Assembly: GCA_005877855.1 (NCBI GenBank)
Contig: VBOF01000043.1
Coordinates: forward strand, 1 to 11,542
Length of the DNA stretch: 11,542 nt
Reading direction: 5' to 3'
Origin: Nitrospirota bacterium
GTDB taxonomy: Bacteria; Nitrospirota; Nitrospiria; Nitrospirales; NS-4
Shown here: positions 1 through 6,474 of the stretch, piece by piece
How positions within the stretch are numbered: the stretch's first letter is position 1
How the letters are laid out: every line of letters starts with the position of its first letter
Translations under genes and position numbers: made by a program
Notes under the pieces: generated by a model
Databases searched by the model: none
Told to the model about the DNA's origin: nothing
The model's input: the letters and a program-made list of their open reading frames with translations, nothing else

Positions 1-61
1 GCACCAAGTCAGACAGCGGCATTGCGCCGCTACCGGCGAGTTTCTTGAACCAGGCCCCCAC
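1..61 (-). CDS. N-terminal fragment of an unidentified protein
   Basis: A minus-strand reading frame opens with GTG at 61-59 and stays open to the window edge, giving 20 residues that begin MGAWFKKLAG. A strong Shine-Dalgarno, GAGGAG at 72-67, sits 5 nt before the GTG, which is the main support. The piece is too short to identify. A basic, aromatic amino terminus is seen in many soluble and membrane proteins. It lies downstream of tnaA on the same strand, across an 83-nt gap with a large hairpin, so it may be a separate unit. The rest of the gene lies outside the window. Confidence 0.5.
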   Translation of the reverse strand, partial: MGAWFKKLAGSGAMPLSDLV

Positions 62-85
62 GGACACTCCTCACCCCCACCCTGA

Positions 86-138
86 CCCTCCCCAATGACC
101 CATTGCAACCAGGGAGCAATGGGTGCCCCGGGGGAGGG
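86..138. terminator. Large intergenic hairpin after tnaA (possible terminator)
   Basis: Two nested inverted repeats are visible. The inner one is CCCATTGC (99-106) with GCAATGGG (116-123), a perfect 8-bp stem with a 9-nt loop. The outer one is CCCTCCCC (86-93) with GGGGAGGG (131-138). The structure begins 7 nt past the tnaA stop. Neither strand has a U-run after the stem, so it is not a textbook intrinsic terminator. It could stabilise the mRNA end or assist Rho-dependent termination. Confidence 0.35.
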
Positions 139-144
139 GGTGGA

Positions 145-1515
145 TTAGACAGGTTCGAATTCGATCGTGAAGTGGCGCAGCACCGATGCCTGCCGGATCA
201 CACGGAAGCCCCGCAGGGTCTCGCGCGGCTTGAAGACATGCTCGGCCACTTCGACCACGTAGTCGATGTGGCTCTGCGTGTAGGCCCGCCGCGGGATGGC
301 CATGCGGACGAGGTCCATATCGGAGGGGATTTCCCGCCCACCCACGTTCCGGCCGAACATCGCGTTGCCGATCTCGCCGGTCCGAATCCCCCCGTGCTCG
401 TAGATCGCCGAGCAGAGGCTCTGGGCGGGGAACTGGGTGGGCGGGATGTGCGGCAGCAGCGCCCGCGCGTCAATGTACACGGCGTGGCCCCCCGGCGGCT
501 GCACGATCGGGTAGCCGATCTTGGCGAGCCGCTCCGCCAGATATTCCACCGAGCGGAGCCGATACTTGAGGTAGTCCTCGTCCAGGACTTCCTGGAGCCC
601 TTGCGCGATCGCGTCCAGGTCGCGGCCCGCGAGCCCGCCGTACGTCGGAAAGCCTTCCGTGAGAACCAAGAGATTGCGGCACTCCTGCGCCCAGTCCTCG
701 TTGTTCATCCCCAAAAAGCCGCCGATGTTGACCAGTCCGTCCTTCTTCGCGCTCATCGTGCAGCCGTCCGACAGGCGGTACATCTCGCGGGCGATGGCCG
801 CCGCGGGCTTGCTCTGGTAGCCGGGCTCCCGCAGCTTGATGAAGTAGGCGTTCTCGGCGAAGCGGCAGGCATCCAGGAAGAGCGGGACGCCGTAGCGGTG
901 GCACAGCACGCTGGTCTGGCGGAGGTTCTCCATCGAGACCGGCTGCCCGCCGCCGGAGTTGTTCGTCACCGTCAGCATGCAGAGCGGGACCTGCCCTGGC
1001 TTGGCCTCCTTGAGCAACGCTTCCAGCTTATTTAGGTCTATGTTGCCCTTGAATGGATGACGGGATTGCGGCTGTTTGCCCTCCGCAATCACGAAGTCCA
1101 GCGCCTCCGCGCCTGCCGCTTCGATATTCGCGCGAGTCGTGTCGAAGTGCGTGTTGTTGGGAACGATCTGCCCCTTGCCACAGACGGTCGAGAAGAGGAT
1201 GCGCTCGGCGGCTCGACCCTGGTGCGTCGGGATGATGTGCGTGTACCCGGTCAGGTCTTTGACCGCCGCTTCGAACCGGTAGAAGCTGTTCGAGCCCGCG
1301 TAGGCGTTGTCGCCGCGCATCATCGCGGCCCACTGCTCCGAGGACATCGCCGACGTCCCGCTGTCGGTCAGGAGATCGATGAGGATGTCCTTGGCCCGGA
1401 TGTTGAACATGTTGTAGTGGGCCTGTCGGAGGACCGCCTGCCGCTCCTCTCGCGTCGTCATCCGGATCGGCTCGACGACCTTGATCTTGAAGGGCTCGAT
1501 GATGGTCTTGAACAT
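145..1515 (-). CDS. tnaA: Tryptophanase (L-tryptophan indole-lyase)
   Basis: A PLP-dependent beta-eliminating lyase of 456 residues, predicted to split L-tryptophan into indole, pyruvate and ammonia in the cytoplasm. Family landmarks are IDLLTDSGT (46-54), PTHQGR (96-101), the PLP lysine in SAKKD (Lys258), EGFPTYGGL (287-295), FPAQSL (362-367) and LRHFT (446-450). Family knowledge separates tryptophanase from tyrosine phenol-lyase at three sites. Here these are Asp125 (E. coli TnaA Asp137, Thr in TPL), Ile382 (Ile396, Arg in TPL) and His448 (His463, Phe in TPL). All three are tryptophanase-like. The start at 1515 fits the family N-terminus and lies just below a -10-like box. An alternative ATG at 1551 overlaps the upstream stop as ATGA. 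No clear Shine-Dalgarno precedes either start. Substrate is inferred from residues only. Confidence 0.9.
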   Translation of the reverse strand: MFKTIIEPFKIKVVEPIRMTTREERQAVLRQAHYNMFNIRAKDILIDLLTDSGTSAMSSEQWAAMMRGDNAYAGSNSFYRFEAAVKDLTGYTHIIPTHQGRAAERILFSTVCGKGQIVPNNTHFDTTRANIEAAGAEALDFVIAEGKQPQSRHPFKGNIDLNKLEALLKEAKPGQVPLCMLTVTNNSGGGQPVSMENLRQTSVLCHRYGVPLFLDACRFAENAYFIKLREPGYQSKPAAAIAREMYRLSDGCTMSAKKDGLVNIGGFLGMNNEDWAQECRNLLVLTEGFPTYGGLAGRDLDAIAQGLQEVLDEDYLKYRLRSVEYLAERLAKIGYPIVQPPGGHAVYIDARALLPHIPPTQFPAQSLCSAIYEHGGIRTGEIGNAMFGRNVGGREIPSDMDLVRMAIPRRAYTQSHIDYVVEVAEHVFKPRETLRGFRVIRQASVLRHFTIEFEPV

Positions 1516-1521
1516 GGGGCT

Positions 1522-1551
1522 AGTATACCGCGACGGGTCGCTCGGCGTCAT
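1522..1551 (-). promoter_or_regulatory. Possible tnaA promoter giving a leaderless mRNA
   Basis: On the minus strand, TATACT (1527-1522, 5 of 6 matches to TATAAT) lies 18 bp from ATGACG (1551-1546, 4 of 6 matches to TTGACA). The -10 box ends 6 nt before the A of the tnaA ATG at 1515, so transcription would be expected to begin at or beside the start codon. The -35 match is modest and overlaps the end of the upstream gene. Confidence 0.35.
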
Positions 1552-2237
1552 TCACCGAGGCGGATGAAACAGAGCGGGTCCTGGACGATCGCGGTCGGGT
1601 AGTCCTCGTCCTCGACCGCGTACGGGACGCCATGGCGCTCGCACCAATCGGTGATCCAGGGGATCTCTTCCACTGAGGTGGTGACGAGGGCAGAGCGTGC
1701 AACTTTCGCGAGGCAGCCGGCGGCCAGGGCGAGGACAGCCTGGCGCTCGACGGTGAACGCGGCCGGGTCAAACGTCACGGGGTTGGCTCGTCCGGAAGAC
1801 AGCGCGCCGAGCTCCGGAAAACATTCCGGGTCGTTCAGCACGCTGACGATCCACAGATGGTCGAAGGAGCCCTCGGCCTCCCGCGCATCCTTGGCCTGGA
1901 ACTCGAACGGCACCCCCATGCAGGCCCGGTTGAGCACGGCCACCTCATCGGCGCGCAGGTTGTACACGGCGACCGTCCGGTGCAGCTCGGTTGTTTCCAT
2001 CACGAGCGGCGGCAGTTCGGCGACGCCGGCGCCCACGTACAGGCTCCGGCCGCCAGGGCGGAGGCGGTCGCGCAGGACGGCGGCCAGCGTGGTCCCGAGT
2101 TCCTGGCACGGCCCCCGCCGTTCCTCCCAGAAGGCGTCGCCTCCTTCGTCACAGTAGACGGGTCCCAGCGTTTGGTAGTCCAGGCTATCGAAGATCCGCG
2201 TGATGGCTTGGAGCGTGGAGGGTTGGAGAGGTGTCAT
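1548..2237 (-). CDS. Class I SAM-dependent methyltransferase-like protein, substrate unknown
   Basis: A 229-residue protein without membrane segments or signal peptide. Residues 66-77 (LYVGAGVAELPP) resemble motif I of Rossmann-type methyltransferases at the end of the first strand. Residues 125-136 (FDHLWIVSVLND) resemble the fourth-strand motif. About 60 residues precede the fold, and the tail (EIPWITDWCERHGVPY, 191-206) may shape substrate binding. The ATG at 2237 lies 15 nt past the tRNA-Leu CCA end with no Shine-Dalgarno between. A longer frame would run through the tRNA and is rejected. The stop TGA at 1548 abuts or overlaps tnaA, so the two are probably cotranscribed. The methyltransferase call rests on the fold motifs only; it could be a non-catalytic Rossmann protein. 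Confidence 0.6.
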   Translation of the reverse strand: MTPLQPSTLQAITRIFDSLDYQTLGPVYCDEGGDAFWEERRGPCQELGTTLAAVLRDRLRPGGRSLYVGAGVAELPPLVMETTELHRTVAVYNLRADEVAVLNRACMGVPFEFQAKDAREAEGSFDHLWIVSVLNDPECFPELGALSSGRANPVTFDPAAFTVERQAVLALAAGCLAKVARSALVTTSVEEIPWITDWCERHGVPYAVEDEDYPTAIVQDPLCFIRLGE

Positions 2238-2252
2238 GGAGGTGAGCGTGTG

Positions 2253-2339
2253 TGGTGCCGAAGCCGGGATTTGAACCCGGACGGGGTCACCCCCGCTAGA
2301 CCCTGAATCTAGTGCGTCTGCCAGTTCCGCCACTTCGGC
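2253..2339 (-). tRNA. tRNA-Leu (anticodon CAG)
   Basis: Read on the minus strand, the molecule runs from 2339 to 2253, 87 nt including an encoded CCA. The acceptor stem GCCGAAG pairs perfectly with CUUCGGC, followed by discriminator A. The anticodon stem CTAGA/TCTAG closes the loop TTCAGGG, placing CAG at positions 34-36, so it reads CUG. The T-arm contains GGGTTCAAATCCC. A long variable arm with a GGGG/CCCC stem marks a class II tRNA, as expected for leucine. A clear promoter lies upstream. The methyltransferase gene follows almost at once, so 3' processing of the tRNA may create that mRNA's 5' end. Confidence 0.97.
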
Positions 2340-2356
2340 ACGGAGCGGAGAGTGGG

Positions 2357-2385
2357 ATTATCAGAGATTTGCAAGCAGGCGTCAA
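2357..2385 (-). promoter_or_regulatory. Sigma70-type promoter of tRNA-Leu
   Basis: TTGACG (2385-2380, 5 of 6) and GATAAT (2362-2357, 5 of 6) are spaced by exactly 17 bp. The predicted transcription start is near 2350, about 11 nt before the mature tRNA 5' end at 2339. It is the best promoter on this strand in the left part of the window and may serve tRNA-Leu, the methyltransferase gene and tnaA together. Confidence 0.75.
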
Positions 2386-2452
2386 GCGCTGCCTCGACTG
2401 GTGTTTCTACCCATGTGATGTTAGAGTCCAATGCTGTGGACGGGCCGGGTCG

Positions 2453-3277
2453 ATGAAGCTCAACGTTCCGCCCGATCGGTTGGGTAAGGTGCTGATCCCG
2501 GCGGCCTGGGGCTGGGCGTTTTTGGTGGCCGTCCTGACATTCTGGAGGGCCTGGGACATCCCGGCGCGGCTGCCGGACATCAACGAAGTCGCTACCACCC
2601 ATCTCTTCCTGTTTCCCGTATCCATGGCGTTGTTCTTTCTCCTGAGCTGGCTCCGCCAGTATTATGACGATGAGCCGTCGCCTCCCGACCCCCGGCCCTT
2701 TGTCCGCTGGCGCGCCACGCTCGGCATCTGGACCTTGGCCCTGCTGCACCCCGTCTCTTGTGCCCTCTACCCCGCGGTCTTCAACCTCGACGATCGGACC
2801 GTTGATGAAATCAGCCGGGCGGTGGGCGCGATGCGCGTGGGCATGCCGCGCGATGAGATAGAGCAGCGGATCATCGAGCTGAATGCGACGCTCCCCATCT
2901 CCATGCAGACAGCCGGTCAGCAACATCGGGTGCGTCAGGAAGAAGTAGCGCGGTATCTGTTAGAGAAGGATCCGGCCGTTCGGCGGCGACTCTGGCCGGA
3001 CCTTGCGCGAGCGACGCTCGTCTTTATCCCTTGGGGGGCGAAAGCCGGAGTGGAGCCGGATCCGACCGCGCGCGAGCAGCTCTTTCTCCGCCGGACCCGG
3101 GCGTCCAGCGACATCGGCGTGGACAAGATTCGCGTCCGCTACACGCCTGCCTTCACCGTGGATGAGATCGTCTATTCGTCCAACCGCCAGCTTACCATGG
3201 AGCGCGAACCCTGCACGGTCCACCTGAAAGTCCCGGCGCCGCCCGAGGCTTCGTTTCCGTATCCCTGTACGCGGTAG
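2453..3277 (+). CDS. Three-helix membrane protein of unknown function with a BamE/SmpA-like soluble part
   Basis: A 274-residue protein not recognised as a named family. Three hydrophobic stretches are visible at about 14-31, 50-67 and 89-110. A 160-residue soluble tail follows. In the tail, VGMPRDEIEQRI (129-140) and the late strand VDEIVYSSNR (236-245) vaguely recall the helix-then-hairpin layout of BamE/SmpA-like domains, but this is weak. The ATG at 2453 was chosen because upstream codons are leucine-tRNA flank and not protein-like. Only a poor GGGTCG precedes it. The gene diverges from tRNA-Leu and converges on the degenerate kinase gene. Its TAG stop forms part of a REP-like palindrome. 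A role in the cell envelope is possible but not shown. Confidence 0.65.
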   Translation: MKLNVPPDRLGKVLIPAAWGWAFLVAVLTFWRAWDIPARLPDINEVATTHLFLFPVSMALFFLLSWLRQYYDDEPSPPDPRPFVRWRATLGIWTLALLHPVSCALYPAVFNLDDRTVDEISRAVGAMRVGMPRDEIEQRIIELNATLPISMQTAGQQHRVRQEEVARYLLEKDPAVRRRLWPDLARATLVFIPWGAKAGVEPDPTAREQLFLRRTRASSDIGVDKIRVRYTPAFTVDEIVYSSNRQLTMEREPCTVHLKVPAPPEASFPYPCTR

Positions 3278-3301
3278 GGGCAGTTCGCGAACCGCCCCTA
3301 C
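3274..3301. repeat. REP-like 28-bp palindrome, copy 1
   Basis: The arms GTAGGGGC (3274-3281) and GCCCCTAC (3294-3301) enclose an inner palindrome, GTTCGCGAAC. Only one of the 14 pairs mismatches. The left arm carries the TAG stop of the plus-strand membrane protein. A second small hairpin, CTGCGG (3301-3306) with CCGCAG (3316-3321), follows directly. Lying between two convergent genes, the structure may also end transcription. Short GTAGGGGC-type palindromes are a known style of dispersed bacterial repeat. A related copy lies at 5342-5369. Confidence 0.7.
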
Positions 3302-3310
3302 TGCGGGTTT

Positions 3311-5146
3311 CTAAGCCGCAGAGTGTTGAGGAGAAACGACGGAGTCGGCCGTCTGCGTGGTCCGCTCGACAAGTGGCAAATAGATCCGAAACGTTGTGCC
3401 CAAACCAAGTTGACTCTCTACGGCAATCTGACCGCCATTTTGCTTGACAAGCCCGTACACCATGGCCAGATCCAGCCCTGGCGTCCTCCCGTACTCCTTC
3501 ATCCTAAAGAACGGTTCGAAGAGGTGAATCCGCATCTCTTCGTCCATCACCCAGCCGGAGGCGCTCATCGCCAGCATGGCGTACTTTCCTGGGCCGATCC
3601 GACCGTGCGGGTGGTGCGAGATCGCCGACCCCCGAATGCTTGAGGTTTCAATGGTGATCTTTCCGCCCTGCGGCATCGCTTCTCGTGCGTTGGCAGCCAG
3701 CTTGATGATGACCTGCTCAATCTGTCCGAGGTCAACTTTCACCCACGCCAGAGTGGGGTCGAGCATTGTAGTCAGTTCGATGTCCTTTCCTACGACCCAT
3801 TCCAGCACTCCACGCAGGTTGGTCACGAGAGCATTGAGGTCCAATACTGTTGGTTTCACTCGTTGACTGCTGCTAAAAGCTAGCAATTTGCGGGTCAACT
3901 CCATACCCTTGTCGGCTGCTTTCCTGATTTCTTCGACCTTACTTTGTATCCGGCCATTTTGATCAAGACCGCTCAGCAAGAGCAGGCTGAGTCGAGAGAG
4001 AACCGTGAAGATCGTCTCAAAATCCCGGGCAATTTCTCTTGCAAGGTTTCCCAAAGCTTCCAGCTTCTGAGCCTGGCGGGCTTGTTCTTCTAGTTGCTTG
4101 CGTTCAGCAATGTCTCGGGTTATGAACACAAACGCCATGGGGTGCCCGGCAGGGTCTCGTGTCAGAGAGCCCTTAATTTCCAAGGAGAGGATCTTGCCCG
4201 CATCGTTGCGATACTGCATCTCATACGCCCGCATGACCCCTGTGGCCTCTAATACATCAATTTTCTCCTGCTCCAAGAGGCCACCTAAAGTCGTGGACAC
4301 CGGTTTGCCGACCAGTTCCGTCTTCGCATACCCAAACAATTGGGTGGCCGCTTGATTGGCGACCCTTACGATCCTTTCGGAGTCCAATACGAGCAATGCA
4401 TCGGCCATCGTGTGGATGATCTGCTCTGCAGCGAAAGCCGGGGTGATCTCCTGCAGGCGATAGCGCCACACCGCTCTGAACATCAATACTACGAAGCCCA
4501 GCACGGGAACGTAACCGAAGGGGTAGACATGAATCCCATAGGCGGGCAGGTAGTCGACCACCCCCAGATAGGCTACCCCTAAGGCGACCAGTAAAGCTTT
4601 GATCCGCTGGTGATGGATGACCTGAGTAGAACGGCTAAGTTCCTTCTGCAAGAGTCGTAGGCTTCCGAACAGCAGGCCGAAGAAGAAGACCAGGAAAGGC
4701 ACACTCAGAGGTCCGTATCGCGGGTAGTAGCCCCATGCATAGTGGTTCATCCCGGTGATGAAGCGGTCTGATGCGAGGATGCTACAGTAAAACAATCCCG
4801 ATAACGCCAGACCGCCCCAGGCCATCGCTCGAAATTCATCAAGGCGCTGGACTATCGCCAACGTGAAGAGAAAGACCAGAGTTGGAATAACTACAACCCC
4901 AAGGTGCTCCACCTTGGCCCACCAGAGGGCAACCGGTTCGTTAAGGGTGAAATAAATTACCCCTGCAGAGAGGAGCCAGCTCGCGACGCTCATCGTGAGT
5001 CCGCAAAACGCGAGGCTCACCTTCGAGCCACGTTCACGAAGGAGCGCGACGATTCCTAAGATTGCGGTCAGAAGCCCCACCACCCACGGGCCTGCCGCGT
5101 GAAGGCTTACCGCGTAGTTGCTGGGATTTAACACTTCTGCAAGCAT
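3311..5146 (-). CDS. Membrane sensor histidine kinase homologue lacking catalytic residues (pseudokinase)
   Basis: A 611-residue protein. About seven hydrophobic helices fill 19-226, like the HisKA 7TM sensor region. A PAS domain spans about 239-350 and ends in the usual RDIAERKQLEEQ linker. A HisKA/HATPase pair follows at about 351-592. The H-box reads IARDFET where IAHDFNN is normal, so the phospho-acceptor His is Arg374. The N-box Asn486 is kept (ANAREAMP), as is FEPFF (543-547). G1 reads MSASGWVMD instead of SDTGxGMD, so the ATP-binding Asp is Ala529. G2 reads RTPGLDL for xGTGLGL. The frame is intact, so this looks like a non-phosphorylating homologue rather than a broken gene. The ATG at 5146 has AAGGAAGG 3 nt upstream; a TTG at 5197 is less likely. 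No response regulator adjoins. G+C is lower than in the neighbours (28 of 60 at 4081-4140). Confidence 0.85.
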   Translation of the reverse strand: MLAEVLNPSNYAVSLHAAGPWVVGLLTAILGIVALLRERGSKVSLAFCGLTMSVASWLLSAGVIYFTLNEPVALWWAKVEHLGVVVIPTLVFLFTLAIVQRLDEFRAMAWGGLALSGLFYCSILASDRFITGMNHYAWGYYPRYGPLSVPFLVFFFGLLFGSLRLLQKELSRSTQVIHHQRIKALLVALGVAYLGVVDYLPAYGIHVYPFGYVPVLGFVVLMFRAVWRYRLQEITPAFAAEQIIHTMADALLVLDSERIVRVANQAATQLFGYAKTELVGKPVSTTLGGLLEQEKIDVLEATGVMRAYEMQYRNDAGKILSLEIKGSLTRDPAGHPMAFVFITRDIAERKQLEEQARQAQKLEALGNLAREIARDFETIFTVLSRLSLLLLSGLDQNGRIQSKVEEIRKAADKGMELTRKLLAFSSSQRVKPTVLDLNALVTNLRGVLEWVVGKDIELTTMLDPTLAWVKVDLGQIEQVIIKLAANAREAMPQGGKITIETSSIRGSAISHHPHGRIGPGKYAMLAMSASGWVMDEEMRIHLFEPFFRMKEYGRTPGLDLAMVYGLVKQNGGQIAVESQLGLGTTFRIYLPLVERTTQTADSVVSPQHSAA

Positions 5147-5341
5147 GAGCCTTCCTTCTCTGACTAGGGTTTCCGAGTAGAGGCAGTCAAACGGCAACTG
5201 GCTACATCGTGGGCCATCGAACTGCCCTAATCAAGTGCGGCAAGGTAAGAGGAGACAGTATTTTCGGAGAGGTCGCTAGGTACGCGCTATCCCTTCAATA
5301 CCTGAATTATGGAGGGGAAAAGACTGGAGGGAGCGGCAGCG

Positions 5342-5369
5342 GTGAGGGCGATTCGCGAACCACCCCTAC
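5342..5369. repeat. REP-like 28-bp palindrome, copy 2 (diverged)
   Basis: This copy aligns to 3274-3301 without gaps at 23 of 28 positions. The centre ATTCGCGAAC and the right arm ACCCCTAC are best kept. The right arm, read on the minus strand, supplies the TAG stop (5368-5366) of the helicase-like remnant. Arm pairing is weaker than in copy 1. The 172-nt stretch from here to the kinase start (5170-5341) holds only a purine-rich run (5312-5341) and no gene or clear promoter that I can see. Confidence 0.55.
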
Positions 5370-6474
5370 GCGGGCGCCGGTTGGGCCGGCGCAGCCGGCG
5401 GTCTCGACAGCGACGTCGGCCAGCCGAGCGAGACCCCGTACGGAGTGGGCGAGGGGGGAGGCAGTTCGTGCGGGTCGCCCGCCAGGACGATCCGTTCCCG
5501 CGCCAGGCACGCGCAGGCTACGAGCAAAGGGAGCGGTATGCGGGGGCCCTCGTCGACGAGCAAGGCGTCGTACCGGATTGAATCGAAAATGGCGTCGCCG
5601 ATCACGCGGACGGGCGTGACGGCGAGGAGCCGCTTGGCCTGGAGGAACGGCAGCCGTTTGGTGTCCTCTTCCATGACCAGGACGTCCCGCACCTTCGCGA
5701 CGCCCCCCAGGCGCTCGATCTCGCCTTTGAGCTCCTCGTACTCGGGCCGCAGCTCCGGGTCCACATGGGCTTCCGGCTTGAGTTCGTTGATGCGCGCCTG
5801 CGCGACCTCCAGCTCGTTCATGCACTCCTGCTTCTGCACCTCGTAGAGCGCGCAGTTTTCCTTCATCGTGGCGACGTTGCTCCCCACCACCTGCATGCCC
5901 AGGCGTTGCCAGAGGGGGAGGCGTTCGTAGACCGCCTGGAGATTCTGGAGGCGTTTGATCTCGGCCTGCGTGTCACCCAGGGCTGTGAGCAGGCGCCATT
6001 CGAGGTGGCGCACTTCGTCGAGGTCCTTCTGCTTGTCCGCCTTGTAGCGGAGGATCGGCGCGAGTTCCAGGTACCGCTCCAGCTTGCGCCGCAGGCCTGC
6101 CTTGTCCCGGCAGCCAGGAGGGCTTCGGTCAACGTCCGGTTGTCGGGCGCGATGAGCAGGACGCGTTTGTTGGCCTTGACGAGGTCCGTCACGACGGCGG
6201 CCAGCCTGGCGCGACGCGCTGCCCGGTCGGCATCCCAGATGGTCGTGAGGACGGACGTGACGACTGTGGAACGGAGCATCGGGTCCGTCACGGATGGGTC
6301 CGGGGCCACCCACGGCAGCAGGCGGTCCGCCGCGCTGAAATGGTAGGACGACGGGCGGTGCAGCATGTCCTCCAGCCGTTGGTGGAGTTTCTGGAGGAAG
6401 CCGGAGGGATCGTCGGCGCGTTCCTCGTCGGCCACTAGGCAGATGAGGGAGGGCAAGAGGTCGAAGGCCTTCAC
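5366..6474 (-). pseudogene. Decayed SF1 helicase-like ATPase, frameshifted and missing its second RecA domain
   Basis: The frame opens at GTG 6474 (GTGA overlap with the upstream stop). It runs in one frame to about 6108 and continues in the -1 frame to TAG at 5366. Restoring one C in the CCGGG at 6106-6110 rejoins both parts as 369 codons. The repaired protein has RVLLIAPDNRTLTEALL (104-120), a charged probable coiled coil (about 128-255), a DEG Walker B (308-310) and GDPHELPP (333-340) matching SF1 motif III (GDxxQLPP). Where TIWGPPGTGKT is expected, it reads TIWDADRAARR (78-88), so the P-loop is gone. It ends about 30 residues past motif III, so the second RecA domain is absent. A sequencing error could explain the shift but not the other two defects. 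If expressed, it should not hydrolyse ATP. Confidence 0.7.

Noticed and set aside
103..1035. Plus-strand open frame of 310 codons opposite tnaA
   Set aside because: It is antisense to a clear tryptophanase; the composition is that of a GC-rich shadow frame and it has no ribosome site.
2238..2333. N-terminal extension of the methyltransferase gene to 2333
   Set aside because: It would translate the tRNA-Leu itself. The ATG at 2237 gives a sensible protein.
5170..5341. Small gene or promoter before the degenerate kinase
   Set aside because: Plus-strand open frames here run on into the antisense of the helicase remnant and lack motifs. No paired -35/-10 boxes with proper spacing were convincing.
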